A stretch of 64,000 nucleotides of DNA from Xanthomonas arboricola (GTDB lineage: Bacteria > Pseudomonadota > Gammaproteobacteria > Xanthomonadales > Xanthomonadaceae). The first letter of the stretch is position 1; every line of letters begins with the position of its first letter. A program made the position numbers and the translations under genes. Below are positions 26,176 through 35,845 of the stretch, in pieces. The notes beneath the pieces were generated by a model, which searched no databases, was not told the DNA's origin, and worked only from the letters and a program-made list of their open reading frames with translations. The stretch spans positions 186,001-250,000 of the forward strand of contig NZ_MIGY01000004.1 in NCBI RefSeq assembly GCF_002940665.1, read 5' to 3'.

Positions 26176-26316
26176 AGCGGTCAACCGTTCGAGTTGAATG
26201 GATTCTACCGGCCAGCGGGCCGGCAAGCCTTCGCAGGCCTGCCGATGTCCCGCATCCGCAGCATCGAGGCAGGCAGCGTCCGGGTGTGCCGCAGCCTGCC
26301 TGGCAGTGCGGAACGG

Positions 26317-27900
26317 TCAGTCCAGGGCGCGGTAGCGGAAGTTGCGGAACTCCACCTGGCCCTGTCCGGCGGCATACAGCGCCGGTTTCAGTGCCAGGAA
26401 CTTGCCGGCCACGTTGTGGTGATAGCCGGACACTTCCATCTGCACCGGGTACTTGGTCCAGGTGGTGCCGTCGGTGCTGCTGTGGATGGTGACGATATGG
26501 CGGTTGTTGGTGACGCGCAGCCACAGCGCACCGCCCTTGGCACTGGGCGCCAGCCTGGCCGGGCGCTCCTCGCCGTAGCGGTGCATGACGAAGTGCTCGC
26601 CATTGCTGCCCACGCCGGCGTAGAGCTTGTCGCTGTAGAACAGCAGCGCCCCGCCCTGCCCGCCCGGCGCGACGGTCATCTGCACCTCGAACTGGTAGGC
26701 CTGGTCGGGCGCGATCACCGTCAGTGGCGAGGCATCGCGCGGCGCGCTGCCCTTGCCCTGCAGGCGCAGCACGCCATCGCCGACCTGCAGGCGCTTGGCC
26801 TCGTCGGCGGCGGGGTTGAAGAACGCCCACTGCGGGCCCAGCGTGCTGGCGCGGAAGTCGTCCGACAACGCCAGCCCGTGCGGCAAGGCCTGCCCGCTGG
26901 GCTTTTTCAGCGGCGTACCCAGATCGCCGCCCTTGGCGACGAACCAGCCGTCCGCGGTCCACTCGATCGGGTCCAGCAATGCCTGCCGGCCCAGCGTCCA
27001 GTAGCCGTGCTCGTAACCGTGGTAGAGCATCCACCAGCGCTGGTCGGTGCCTTCCACCAGGGTGGCGTGGCCGCGCGACCACCACGGCTCGTCGGCGCTC
27101 TTGGTGCGGGTGATCGGGTTGTCGGGCGCGTTCTGCCAGGGGCCGTGGATCGAGCGCGAACGCGCGGTGATCACCATGTGCCCGGTCGGCGGGCCGGCGG
27201 TGCCGCCGACAGCGGTGGTCATGTAGTACCAGCCGTTGTGGCGGGTGATCTTGGGGCCTTCCTGCGCGTAGCCTTCCACGTCCCAGCTTTCCGGGTATTT
27301 CCAGCCGTCGTAGACGTGTTTGGGGGTGCCGACCACCTTGAGGCCGTCGTCGGAGAGCTGCACGTAGTCGCCGCCGCTCAGGAACAGGTAGCGCTTGCCG
27401 TCCTCGCCCACCGCATGGCCGGGGTCGATGTACTTGCCCAGGCCGATGTCGATCGGCGCGCTCCACGGGCCGGTGATGTCGTCGGCCCAGACCACGAAGT
27501 TGCTGCGCTCGCCCTGGTCGCCGCGGCGCGCCGGGAAGTAGATGTAGTAGCGCTTGCCGTGCTTGATCAGATCCGGCGCCCAGATCGCGCCGACGTTCTG
27601 GGTGATGGCATGGCCCAGCGGCTGCCAGTTGACCAGATCGCGCGAATGCCAGATCGGCAGGCCCGGATACGCATCGAACGAGGACAGCGTGAGGTAGTAG
27701 TCCTGCCCGTCCTTGAGCACCGACGGGTCGGGGTGATCGCCGGCCAGCACCGGGTTGAGGAAGGTGCCGTCGCCCTGGTCGGCGATGCGCTGGTGTTCGA
27801 TGCCGCGCTTCCAGTCGGCCGCGGCAGCGAGCCCGGCACACAGCAGCAGGCCGCCGGCCAGCAGCCAACGCAAACGGGTTGAAGCGATACGCACACGCAT
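26317..27900 (-). CDS. secreted GH43 glycosidase with C-terminal beta-sandwich domain
   Basis: 527 residues: signal peptide (LLAGGLLLCAGLAAAA), a five-bladed GH43 catalytic domain with the Asp base in NPVLAGDHPDPSVL, Asp in VGAIWAPDLI and the Glu acid in GYAQEGPKI, and a C-terminal concanavalin-like sandwich (LSDDFRASTLGPQWAFFNP ... VEFRNFRYRALD). Family 43 enzymes are beta-xylosidases and alpha-arabinofuranosidases; in a pectin locus, trimming arabinan or xylogalacturonan side chains is plausible. Export puts it in the periplasm. Exact specificity is not readable. Confidence 0.87.
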   Translation of the reverse strand: MRVRIASTRLRWLLAGGLLLCAGLAAAADWKRGIEHQRIADQGDGTFLNPVLAGDHPDPSVLKDGQDYYLTLSSFDAYPGLPIWHSRDLVNWQPLGHAITQNVGAIWAPDLIKHGKRYYIYFPARRGDQGERSNFVVWADDITGPWSAPIDIGLGKYIDPGHAVGEDGKRYLFLSGGDYVQLSDDGLKVVGTPKHVYDGWKYPESWDVEGYAQEGPKITRHNGWYYMTTAVGGTAGPPTGHMVITARSRSIHGPWQNAPDNPITRTKSADEPWWSRGHATLVEGTDQRWWMLYHGYEHGYWTLGRQALLDPIEWTADGWFVAKGGDLGTPLKKPSGQALPHGLALSDDFRASTLGPQWAFFNPAADEAKRLQVGDGVLRLQGKGSAPRDASPLTVIAPDQAYQFEVQMTVAPGGQGGALLFYSDKLYAGVGSNGEHFVMHRYGEERPARLAPSAKGGALWLRVTNNRHIVTIHSSTDGTTWTKYPVQMEVSGYHHNVAGKFLALKPALYAAGQGQVEFRNFRYRALD

Positions 27901-28136
27901 GCTTGCTCCTAGTCCCCGCTCGGCGGGGCGATACGACGGCCAGCGCCTGGAGCGTCGGCCGCCTGGATGAGGGCGGAACTACCTTCCAGCAGCCACGCTG
28001 CGCAGCGCGCCGGTAACGTCGGCCGGCGTTTGTCGGGCGAGGCGCGGCGCGCGGACATCGCATTGCACGCGCCGTGCAGGCCGCTGCCACGCACCGACGA
28101 CGCCCGCCCGACGGACGCAGTCGGGATCGCGGGCGC

Positions 28137-29420
28137 TTACGCGCGCAGCGCGCGTGGCAGCCACAGCGACAGTTCGGGGAAGAACGCCACGATCAGCAGC
28201 ACGCACAGGGCCGCCAGCCAGAACGGCCAGATGGTGCGCATGCTCTGGGCGATGGTGATCTGCCCGATCGAGGTGCCGATGAACAGCACCGAGCCGATCG
28301 GCGGGGTGATCAGGCCGATGCCGCCGGCAAGCACCATCACCAGACCGAAGTGGATCGGGTCGATGCCGTAGGCCTTGACCACCGGCAGGAAGATCGGCGT
28401 GCAGATCAGGATCTTCGGCGCCAGGTCCATGAACATGCCCAGCAGCAACAACATCACCACGATCATCAACAGCACCGTGTTCTTGCTGTCGGCGATGGCC
28501 TGCAGGAACTTCACCGCCGCCGCCGGCACCTGCAGGTAGGCCAGCAACCAGCCGAACACCGCCGCAGTGGCGATCACGAACAGGATCACGCCGGTGGTGC
28601 GCGCCGCATGCGTCACCGCGGCGAAGAACTCGGCCCACCGCAGCTGCCGATACAGCAGCGCGGTGACGATCAAGGCATACACCACCGCGATCGCCGCGCT
28701 CTCCACCGCGGTGAAGATGCCGGCACGGATACCGATGAAGATCAACGCCACCAGGCCCAGGCCCGGCAACGCGCCGATCAGGCGCAGCGCCACTGCGCGC
28801 CAGCCGGGGAACGGCTCGGTGCCGTAGCCGCGGTGGCGGGCCACCGCATAACCGGTGACCATCATCGCCGCGGTCATCAGCAGCGCCGGGAAGATACCGG
28901 CCGCGAACAGATCGGCGATCGACAGCCCGCCACCGGCCGCGGCCGAGAACAGGATCAGGTTGTGCGAGGGCGGCACCAGCAACGCCACCAGCGCGGCGGT
29001 CATGCTCACATTGACCGCGTAATCGCGGTCGTAACCGCGCTTGATCATCTGCGGGATCATGGTGCCGCCGACCGCCGAGACGTCGGCGATCGCCGAGCCG
29101 GACACGCCGCCGAAGAACAGCGACGACAGCACGCTGACCTGGCCCAGGCCGCCACGCACCCGCCCCACCAGCGAGGAGGCCAGCGCGATCAGGCGTTCGG
29201 AGATACCGCCGCGCAGCATCAACTCGCCGGCGAAGATAAACAGCGGGATCGCGATCAACGAGGCCGAGCCGCTGCCGGCGGAAATCTGCTGCACCAGCAC
29301 CACCGTGGGCAGGTCCAGATACAGCAGCGTGGCCAGTGCGGCCGCGCCCAGCGCATACGCCACCGGCACGCCGATCAGCAGCAGCACCACGAAGGTTCCC
29401 AACAACATCGCGATGCCCAT
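28137..29420 (-). CDS. dctM: TRAP transporter large permease, DctM
   Basis: The 12-helix subunit that moves the substrate using the ion gradient. About 427 residues, hydrophobic throughout: LLGTFVVLLLIGVPVAYALG, SLFFGGVSGSAIADVSAVGG (a family hallmark), PPSHNLILFSAAAGGGLS, LITPPIGSVLFIGTSIG. The ATG overlaps the dctQ stop (TGATG), so they are translated together. In this locus the transporter should import galacturonate, glucuronate or unsaturated oligogalacturonates; that is inference from context. Confidence 0.9.
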   Translation of the reverse strand: MGIAMLLGTFVVLLLIGVPVAYALGAAALATLLYLDLPTVVLVQQISAGSGSASLIAIPLFIFAGELMLRGGISERLIALASSLVGRVRGGLGQVSVLSSLFFGGVSGSAIADVSAVGGTMIPQMIKRGYDRDYAVNVSMTAALVALLVPPSHNLILFSAAAGGGLSIADLFAAGIFPALLMTAAMMVTGYAVARHRGYGTEPFPGWRAVALRLIGALPGLGLVALIFIGIRAGIFTAVESAAIAVVYALIVTALLYRQLRWAEFFAAVTHAARTTGVILFVIATAAVFGWLLAYLQVPAAAVKFLQAIADSKNTVLLMIVVMLLLLGMFMDLAPKILICTPIFLPVVKAYGIDPIHFGLVMVLAGGIGLITPPIGSVLFIGTSIGQITIAQSMRTIWPFWLAALCVLLIVAFFPELSLWLPRALRA

Positions 29421-29941
29421 CAGCGCACTCCTCCGGCCTGGATCGGGCGCAGCACACGCCACAGCTTGTATAAGGCAAAGATCACCATCAGCGCACCGCC
29501 GATCGACAGCGGCAGGTAGTTGATGCTCTGCGGCATCTGCGCGCCGGCCATCTTGATATCCAGGCCATCGAGCAGCAGCGCCGCGCTCCACCACGCCAGC
29601 ACCGCACCGATGGACATGATCATCAACGGGCGGATCAGGTCGAACACCCTGCGCACCAGCGGCGGCACGTGTTCGCCCAGCAGATAGAAGCCGAAGTGGC
29701 GGTTGGTATGCACGCCGGCGGCCGCGCCCAGGCTCAGCGCGGTGCTGAGCAACAGCAGCGTCACCGGCTCGGTCCAGCTGGGCGAGTCGTTGAGCACGTA
29801 GCGGGTGAACACCTGCCAGCCCTGCACGACCACCAGGCCCAGCAGCGCGATGGACGCCACGCCAACGGCGGTATCGGAAACGCGGTCCAGCGCGCGCTGC
29901 AACGGCGCGACCGGGACGGCGACGGTCTCGGGTTCGGTCAT
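29420..29941 (-). CDS. dctQ: TRAP transporter small permease, DctQ
   Basis: A ~173-residue, four-helix inner-membrane subunit that joins DctP and DctM (ASIALLGLVVVQGWQVFTRYV, EPVTLLLLSTALSLGAAAGV, MSIGAVLAWWSAALLLDG, LPLSIGGALMVIFALYKLW). Start ATG at MTEPETVAVP, with AGGTGA five bases upstream; it begins within the last codons of dctP, so the three genes form one overlapping operon. Confidence 0.88.
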   Translation of the reverse strand: MTEPETVAVPVAPLQRALDRVSDTAVGVASIALLGLVVVQGWQVFTRYVLNDSPSWTEPVTLLLLSTALSLGAAAGVHTNRHFGFYLLGEHVPPLVRRVFDLIRPLMIMSIGAVLAWWSAALLLDGLDIKMAGAQMPQSINYLPLSIGGALMVIFALYKLWRVLRPIQAGGVR

Positions 29942-29951
29942 CGGGTCACCT

Positions 29952-30950
29952 CTATGCAAAATCGCGGATGCGGCGGTACAGCGCTTCGATCTCCGGCTGC
30001 TTGCGGTATTCGGCCAGCAGCGGCGCGGCGGCGGCGCGGAACGCCGGCATGTCGACCTGATTGAGCTTGACGCCGTAATCGATCACCTGCTTGCGCGCGA
30101 CGGTCTCCGAGGCATCCCACAGATTGCGCATCACCGGCACCGAGGCGCGTGCCAGCTCCACCACCAGGGCGCGATCGTCAGGGCGCAGCGATTCGAAACT
30201 CTGCCGCGACATCACCAGGATGTCCGGCGCATAGGAATGCTCGCTCTGCGACCAGTAATGCGCGGCTTCAAAGTGCCGGCTGGACTGGAAGCTGCGCATG
30301 TTGTTTTCCGCACCGTCGATCATGTGCGTTTCCATCGCCGAGAACGTCTCGCCCAGCGACATCGGGGTGGGGTTGGCACCCAGCATGCGCATCAGCTTGA
30401 GGAAGATGTCCGACGAGGCCACGCGCAGTTTCAGGCCCTTGAGATCCTCCGGGCGGTGCAGCGGGTGCTTGGTGTTGTAGAAGCAACGCGCGCCGGAGTC
30501 GTAGATCGCCAGGCCCACCAGGTCGCGCTGCTCGAAGCTGCGCAACACGCTGTCGCCGACATGGCCGTCGATGGCGCGGCGCAGATGCGGCACCGAGTCG
30601 AACACGTACGGCAGGCACAGCGCCTGGGTCAGCGGAAAGGTGTTGTTCAACGCGCCCGAGTACACCCGGGTGATGTCGATGGCGCCGAAGCGCGCCATGT
30701 CGATCGCCTCGGACTCGCGGCCCAGCTGGCCGGAGTGGTACTGGCGCAGCTTGAGCCGGCCGTTGCTGCGTTGCTCCAGCTGCTTGCCGAACCACCGCAC
30801 CGCCTCCACGGTGGGGTAGTCGCCGACATGCACGTCGGTGGCGGTCAGCAGCTGCCCGCCGGGGATCGGCGTGGTGGCACCCGCGCCCCGCCAGGGGCCG
30901 GCCGCGGCGGCACCGAGCCCGGCACCGAGGAAATGTCTGCGTGTGATCAT
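29952..30950 (-). CDS. dctP: TRAP transporter substrate-binding protein, DctP
   Basis: Periplasmic receptor of the TRAP system, 332 residues. The N-terminus TRRHFLGAGLGAAAAG carries a twin-arginine motif, so it is probably exported folded through Tat. DctP features: VRWFGKQLEQRSNGRLKLRQYHSGQLGRE, RVYSGALNNTFPLTQALCLPYVF, and the substrate-Arg region GLKLRVASSDIFLKLM with ETHMIDGAENN. These are the DctP members that bind carboxylated sugars. First gene of the transporter operon. Confidence 0.9.
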   Translation of the reverse strand: MITRRHFLGAGLGAAAAGPWRGAGATTPIPGGQLLTATDVHVGDYPTVEAVRWFGKQLEQRSNGRLKLRQYHSGQLGRESEAIDMARFGAIDITRVYSGALNNTFPLTQALCLPYVFDSVPHLRRAIDGHVGDSVLRSFEQRDLVGLAIYDSGARCFYNTKHPLHRPEDLKGLKLRVASSDIFLKLMRMLGANPTPMSLGETFSAMETHMIDGAENNMRSFQSSRHFEAAHYWSQSEHSYAPDILVMSRQSFESLRPDDRALVVELARASVPVMRNLWDASETVARKQVIDYGVKLNQVDMPAFRAAAAPLLAEYRKQPEIEALYRRIRDFA

Positions 30951-30987
30951 TGGCGCCCTCCCAAGCGTCTGGTCACTGGGTCCGGCG

Positions 30988-31809
30988 TTACTTGGCGGAC
31001 ACAGCCGTACAGGAAATGTCGCCGACGCCGGCGAAGCGAATCAGCGCATGCTGTCCCACTTCGATGTCATGGATACCGGTGGCATTGCCCGTGGCGATGA
31101 GATCACCGCGCTTGAGCGGGCGCCCGCGCCGGGCCGAACGCGTGAGCGCAAACGCGTAGGCGGCGCGCAGTCCACCCGGCAACGTGGTGGCCCCGCCGGT
31201 GCCGACGAGCTGGTCGTCGATCAGGGTTTCGGCGGTCAGCGCGGCTTCGTCGCGCGCCAGCCAATCGCTCACTTCCGGGCCCAGGATCAGGCCGTTGTTG
31301 TTGCCGAAGTCGGAGATCACCACGCGCGGGCCCAGCGTGTTGATGGTCGCCAGCGGGCTGCTGGCGATTTCCACGCCGATGAACAGCGTGGCCGGCAGCT
31401 GCGCCGCCTGCTCCGGGGTGAAGTGGGTCTGCTCGGCCGGCGCGTCGGCGTCCAGGCGCAGCACGTACTCGGCCTCGACCGCACCGAAGCCGCCTTCGTA
31501 GATCGGGAATTCGGTTGTTCCACCGGTAGCATTCCAAAGCTTGTGCGAGAAGATCGGGCCTAGCAGGCGCTCGTCGCCCGATGCGTCGCGGCGCTCGGCG
31601 GCGATATAGCCCACCTTCCAGCCGACCACCTGGTCATCCCACTGGCTGATGGCGATATCCTGGACCTGGTAGGCGGTGAGCAGATCGTCGGGGATCTGCC
31701 CTGGAAAGTCCGGCAGCGATGCCCCTGCACGGCGTGCCTCCACAAAGCGCTGGGCGATCTGCGACAGCGAGGATGTGGAGGATGGTGGGGTGGCGGCGTC
31801 GTTGCTCAA
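30988..31809 (-). CDS. fumarylacetoacetate-hydrolase-family enzyme (2-keto-4-pentenoate hydratase type)
   Basis: About 273 residues of the FAH/MhpD superfamily, which act on 2-keto acids with a divalent metal: VVGWKVGYIAAERRDASG, EAEYVLRLDADAP, FIGVEIASSPLATINT and DLIATGNATGIHDIEVG. I chose the TTG start because AGGGAGA precedes it by six bases; an upstream in-frame ATG falls inside the operator and is unlikely. Its position at the operator and just before dctP suggests hydration or cleavage of a keto-deoxy-sugar acid from pectin. The reaction itself is not established. Confidence 0.78.
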   Translation of the reverse strand: MSNDAATPPSSTSSLSQIAQRFVEARRAGASLPDFPGQIPDDLLTAYQVQDIAISQWDDQVVGWKVGYIAAERRDASGDERLLGPIFSHKLWNATGGTTEFPIYEGGFGAVEAEYVLRLDADAPAEQTHFTPEQAAQLPATLFIGVEIASSPLATINTLGPRVVISDFGNNNGLILGPEVSDWLARDEAALTAETLIDDQLVGTGGATTLPGGLRAAYAFALTRSARRGRPLKRGDLIATGNATGIHDIEVGQHALIRFAGVGDISCTAVSAK

Positions 31810-31874
31810 GGGTGTCTCCCTGATAGGTGTTTTTGTTGCACTGCCAATCGACAGCGGCACGGTGTGCTGTATAT

Positions 31875-31892
31875 GGTAAACCGGTGTCATTG
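31875..31892. promoter_or_regulatory. LacI-type operator between FAH-family gene and esterase operon (copy 2)
   Basis: GGTAAACCGGTGTCATTG differs from the kduI operator by a single base. It sits in the middle of a divergent intergenic region, 66 bases before the TTG of the FAH-family gene and 58 before the ATG of the alpha/beta hydrolase, so it can control both transcripts. The FAH-dctPQM side and the esterase side would then be co-induced with kduI. Confidence 0.7.
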
Positions 31893-31949
31893 GCAATGTG
31901 CAGTGCGGCAAAACCGGCCGCAGCAACGCAGCAACCCTGGGAGGGGTGA

Positions 31950-33029
31950 ATGGAACAGACAAGCCAGATGCGCGCTCTTGCCGCGTTCTCGAAGGTCATG
32001 CGCCGGTGCATGACGGTGGTGGTGATGGGATCGCTGCTGGCCGGGCCGGCACTGGCCGCCGAAGTGCCCGGCGCCGATACCGCTGCCGAGCAGGCCAGCC
32101 GGATCCCGCTGTGGCCCAAGGGAGTTGCACCGGGAGACAAGGCGCTCAAAGAGCCACAGCGCATCGTCCAACGCAGCAGCGACCCTGCCCTGCCCGATCG
32201 CTACATCCAGCAGATCAGCACGCCTTACCTGGTGGTCTACCGGCCCAGGCGGCCGAACGGCACCGCGCTGCTGGTCACCCCCGGCGGCGGCTACCAGCGC
32301 ATCGTGCTCGACAACGAGGGCAGCGCATTGGTGCCGAGCTTCGTCGACCAGGCCGGCATCACCCTGTTCGTGCTGCGCTACCGCTTGCCTGACGAAGGGC
32401 ACCCGAATGGCGCCGACGTGCCGCTGGCCGATGCACAGCGCGCGCTGCGGCTGATCCGCGCCAACGCCGCCCGCTACGGCATCGACCGCCAGCGGGTCGG
32501 GGTGATGGGCTTCTCGGCCGGCGGCCATGTCGCCGCCAGCCTGGGCACCCGCTACGCCGCGCAGGTCTACCCCAAGGTGGATGCGGCCGATGCACTGAGC
32601 GCGCGGCCGGATTTTGCGCTGCTGATCTACCCGGTCATCAACATGGACAGCGCCAACGCGCACCCCGGCTCGCGCGAGCGCCTGCTCGGCAGCAGTCCCA
32701 GCGATGCGCAGGTGCGCGCGTATTCGCCGCAACTGCATGTGGATGCACGCACCCCGCCCAGCTTTCTGCTGCATGCGCAGGACGACACCGTGGTATCGGT
32801 GCGCAACAGCCTGCTGATGCACGACGCGCTGCTGCGCGCCGGTGTGCCGAGCGAGCTGCACGTCTTCCCGCAGGGCGGCCATGGCTTCGGCACCGCCAGC
32901 GGCAGCGGCCTGACCGTGGCCGCCTGGCCGCAGCTGGCCCAGGCCTGGATCGCGCATGTCGCCAAGGCGCAGCCGCCGGCATCTGCATCTGCACCTGCAT
33001 CGGGACCGGCGCAGGACACCGCGCGATGA
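31950..33029 (+). CDS. secreted alpha/beta hydrolase, probable acetyl-sugar esterase
   Basis: 359 residues with a signal sequence (MTVVVMGSLLAGPALAAE). Serine-hydrolase triad: GFSAGGHVAAS (Ser), LHAQDDTVV (Asp), GGHGFG (His); oxyanion region VTPGGGYQRIVLDNEG. Closest in style to the acetyl-xylan esterase/BD-FAE-like exported esterases. GGGAGGGG precedes the ATG. First gene of an operon with a type-B esterase (4-base overlap), just behind the shared operator, so removal of acetyl or feruloyl groups from cell-wall polymers is likely. Confidence 0.82.
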   Translation: MEQTSQMRALAAFSKVMRRCMTVVVMGSLLAGPALAAEVPGADTAAEQASRIPLWPKGVAPGDKALKEPQRIVQRSSDPALPDRYIQQISTPYLVVYRPRRPNGTALLVTPGGGYQRIVLDNEGSALVPSFVDQAGITLFVLRYRLPDEGHPNGADVPLADAQRALRLIRANAARYGIDRQRVGVMGFSAGGHVAASLGTRYAAQVYPKVDAADALSARPDFALLIYPVINMDSANAHPGSRERLLGSSPSDAQVRAYSPQLHVDARTPPSFLLHAQDDTVVSVRNSLLMHDALLRAGVPSELHVFPQGGHGFGTASGSGLTVAAWPQLAQAWIAHVAKAQPPASASAPASGPAQDTAR

Positions 33030-34648
33030 CAGCGCCGTCCACGCCCGACGCGCGCCGACGCACGCTGCTGCGTGGCGGCCTGCTTGTCACTGCCGCGGCA
33101 GCACTCCCCGGCTTTGCTGGCGCCGCCGCACCCCCGCCGCCGCGCGACGACAGCGCGCCGCTGGCGCGCGTGCGTGGCGGCGCCTTGCGCGGTTATCGCG
33201 ACCAGGGCATCTGCGTGTTCAAGGGCATCCCCTATGGCGGCGACACTGCCACGCGGCGCTTCCAGGCAGCGCTGCCGGAAAGCCCGTGGCAGCACGTGCG
33301 CGAGGCCAGCGCCTATGCTGCGGCGGCGCCGCAGCTCAAGGCCAGCGAGCCCACCAGCGAGGACTGCCTGTTCCTCAACGTGTGGACGCCGGGCCTGCGC
33401 GATGGCGGCAAGCGCCCGATCCTGTTCTACATCCACGGCGGCGGCTACACCACCGGCTCGGGCAGCGACCCGCTGTACGACGGCGCGCGCCTGTGCAAAC
33501 GCGGCGATGTGGTGGTGATCACCGTCAATCACCGGCTCAACTTGTTCGGCTACCTGTCGCTGGCGCAGCTGGGCGATGCCGGCTTTGCCGACTCCGGCAA
33601 TGCCGGGCAGCTGGACCTGATCCAGGCACTGCAGTGGGTGCGCCAGCACGCCGGCGAATTCGGCGGCGATGCCGGCAATGTCACCGTGTTCGGCCAGTCC
33701 GGTGGCGGCGCCAAGATCGCCACCCTGATGGCGATGCCGGCAGCACGCGGCCTGTTCCACCGCGCCTGGACCATGAGCGGGCAACAGGTCACCGTGGCCG
33801 GCCCGCGTGCGGCCACGCAGCGTGCGCAGTTGCTGCTGGATGCATTGAAACTTGCGCCTGGCGCGCTTGCGCGCATCCGCACGCTGCCGGTTGCGCAGCT
33901 GCTGGCTGCCGCGCAGCTGCGCGACCCCTCGCGGGTGGAAAACAGCGCGCTGTACTTCGGCCCGGTACTGGATGCACGCAATGTGCCGGTGCATCCGTTC
34001 TGGCCGACCGCACCACTGCAATCGGCCAGCATTCCGCTGGTGATCGGCAACACCCGCGACGAGACCCGCGCGTTTCTCGGCAACGACGCGAAGAACTTCG
34101 CATTGAGCTGGGACGAGCTGCCGGCCAGGCTGGAAGCGCAGCAGTACGTCGACCTGCTGCCGCAGGTGGTGATTGCCGAATATCGCCGGCTGTATCCGCA
34201 CTACTCGCCCTCGGACGTGTTCTTTGCCGCCACCACCGCCGGCCGCTCGTGGCGCGGTGCGGTCGAGGAGGCCGAGGCGCGTGCACGCCAGGGCGCGCCG
34301 ACCTGGGTGTATCAGCTGGACTGGGGCTCGCCGCTGGAGGGCGGCAAGTTCGGCGCCTTCCACACGCTGGATATCCCGCTGGTCTTCGACACCATTGCGC
34401 AGCCCGGCTCGCGCACCGGCGACGGCGCCGATGCGCAGCGCATGGCCGAGCAGATGAGCGAGGCGCTGCTCGCCTTCGCACGCCATGGCGACCCGAATCA
34501 TCGCGGCCTGCCGCGCTGGCGCCAGTACTCGCTGCAGCACCGCGACACGTTGCTGTTCGATGTGCCGAGCCGGATGGCCAACGACCCGCGCGGCGGCGAA
34601 CGGCGGCTCTACCAGCAGGCGCCCTTCGTCCAACGCGGTACGTTCTGA
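33026..34648 (+). CDS. secreted type-B carboxylesterase
   Basis: 540 residues of the cholinesterase/para-nitrobenzyl-esterase family. N-terminal basic and hydrophobic segment (RRRTLLRGGLLVTAAAALPGFAGA) fits Tat or Sec export. Motifs: GICVFKGIPYGG, SEDCLFLNVWTP, oxyanion YIHGGGYTTGSG, nucleophile TVFGQSGGGAKI, and the His near KFGAFHTLDIPLVF. Translationally coupled to the preceding hydrolase. These enzymes hydrolyse short-chain esters; in context, a cell-wall ester such as acetylated or feruloylated pectin is probable. Confidence 0.86.
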   Translation: MTAPSTPDARRRTLLRGGLLVTAAAALPGFAGAAAPPPPRDDSAPLARVRGGALRGYRDQGICVFKGIPYGGDTATRRFQAALPESPWQHVREASAYAAAAPQLKASEPTSEDCLFLNVWTPGLRDGGKRPILFYIHGGGYTTGSGSDPLYDGARLCKRGDVVVITVNHRLNLFGYLSLAQLGDAGFADSGNAGQLDLIQALQWVRQHAGEFGGDAGNVTVFGQSGGGAKIATLMAMPAARGLFHRAWTMSGQQVTVAGPRAATQRAQLLLDALKLAPGALARIRTLPVAQLLAAAQLRDPSRVENSALYFGPVLDARNVPVHPFWPTAPLQSASIPLVIGNTRDETRAFLGNDAKNFALSWDELPARLEAQQYVDLLPQVVIAEYRRLYPHYSPSDVFFAATTAGRSWRGAVEEAEARARQGAPTWVYQLDWGSPLEGGKFGAFHTLDIPLVFDTIAQPGSRTGDGADAQRMAEQMSEALLAFARHGDPNHRGLPRWRQYSLQHRDTLLFDVPSRMANDPRGGERRLYQQAPFVQRGTF

Positions 34649-34810
34649 GCGCTTTCGTTGCGGCGGGGCGATCAGCACGTGGCCTGCGGTCGCCACACCT
34701 GTACGAACGTCCCAGACCGGGAGGTCTGCGCAGGACACGCCAATTCCGCAGCGCTGGCCGCCCCCTCCGACGAGCGCGCAGCAGTGTTTCAGTCGTTTTC
34801 GAGGTGATGC

Positions 34811-35764
34811 ATGCGTAAGGACTGTGTTGTTGCACCGATGCTGCTGACAGCGCTGGCCGCTGCCTGCCTGCCCTTTGCCGATGCTGCCGCTGCCGCGCGG
34901 GTCGACACGCCGCTCGGGTCCGGGGCATCGACCGCCAACGTCTCTGCGCCCGCCGCGCCGGCCGCTGCGGCTTCGCTTGCCGCCAGCAAGATCGTCCTGG
35001 TCGGCGACTCCACCACCGCCGTGCAGGGCGGCTGGGGGCCGAGCTTTTGCGCGCAGCATGTGACCTCGTTTCTGAGCTGCCTCAATCTGGCGCGCGGCGG
35101 CCGCAGCACGTCCAACTACCGTGCCGAAGGTTCGTGGGAGATCGCGCTGCACGAGCTGCGCAGCGGCGGGTATCGCCAGGTGTACGTGCTGATCCAGTTC
35201 GGCCACAACGATCAACCGGGCAAGCCGGGGCGCTCCACCGACCTGGCGACCGAGTTCCCCGCCAACCTGCGCCGCTATGTGGCCGAGGCGCGTGCTGCCG
35301 GTGCGATTCCGGTACTGGTCACACCGTTGACGCGGCGGCAGTTCGCGCGCGGCCAGTTGCTGGACGATCTGGCGCCCTGGGCCGAGGCCACGCGCAAACT
35401 CGCACAGGAATTGCAGGTGCCATTGATCGACCTGCATGCGCGCAGCCGCGCCCTGGTGCAAGGCATGGGCCCGGTGCTGGCAATGCGCCTGGCGCAGCGG
35501 CCGGCCGATCCGGAGCAGGTGCTTGCCGCGCAATCGGGTACCACCATGGGCAAGACACCGGCGCAGACCACATCGACGTCAGCCACGCCTGCTGTTGCCG
35601 CTGCGCGTGCACAGGACAACGCCAGCGCCGAGCCGATGGGCCAGGCCAAGCTGGCATTCGATTACACCCATCTGGGTGCCGACGGCGCCGATCTGTTAGC
35701 GGCGATTGTCGCCGACGAACTGGCCAGGCAGGTGCCTGCGTTGCGGCCGCTGCTGCTTCCGTGA
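34811..35764 (+). CDS. SGNH rhamnogalacturonan acetylesterase, CE12-like (copy 2)
   Basis: 317 residues, signal peptide then an alanine-rich linker before the catalytic fold. SGNH blocks: VGDSTTAVQGGWG, LARGGRSTSNY, IQFGHNDQPG and DYTHLGADGAD. AGGTGA is four bases from the ATG. It carries a ~40-residue Thr/Ala-rich insertion (TTSTSATPAVAAARAQ) before the last block, absent from the other copy. Same strand as and 162 bases downstream of the type-B esterase. The two paralogues probably differ in acetyl position or in location. Confidence 0.86.
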   Translation: MRKDCVVAPMLLTALAAACLPFADAAAAARVDTPLGSGASTANVSAPAAPAAAASLAASKIVLVGDSTTAVQGGWGPSFCAQHVTSFLSCLNLARGGRSTSNYRAEGSWEIALHELRSGGYRQVYVLIQFGHNDQPGKPGRSTDLATEFPANLRRYVAEARAAGAIPVLVTPLTRRQFARGQLLDDLAPWAEATRKLAQELQVPLIDLHARSRALVQGMGPVLAMRLAQRPADPEQVLAAQSGTTMGKTPAQTTSTSATPAVAAARAQDNASAEPMGQAKLAFDYTHLGADGADLLAAIVADELARQVPALRPLLLP

Positions 35765-35845
35765 TGGGTGACGTGGTGCGTGGTGCGCGACGTGATGCAT
35801 CGCAAGCGCAGGCGTTTGCGATGGCACCCTCACCACGCGTGAGCC

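Noticed and set aside
25588-27882. 764-residue plus-strand frame opposite the LacI and GH43 genes
   Set aside because: Antisense shadow; both genes on the minus strand have complete domains and conserved catalytic residues.
28074-29519. Long plus-strand frame rich in His, Gln and Arg opposite dctM
   Set aside because: Composition typical of the complement of a hydrophobic membrane protein; no domain.
31810-31962. Longer N-terminus for the FAH-family protein from an upstream ATG
   Set aside because: It would read through the operator and promoter region; a TTG with a strong ribosome site is available.
32627-35533. 968-residue minus-strand frame over the esterase operon
   Set aside because: Shadow of three genes with intact serine-hydrolase motifs.
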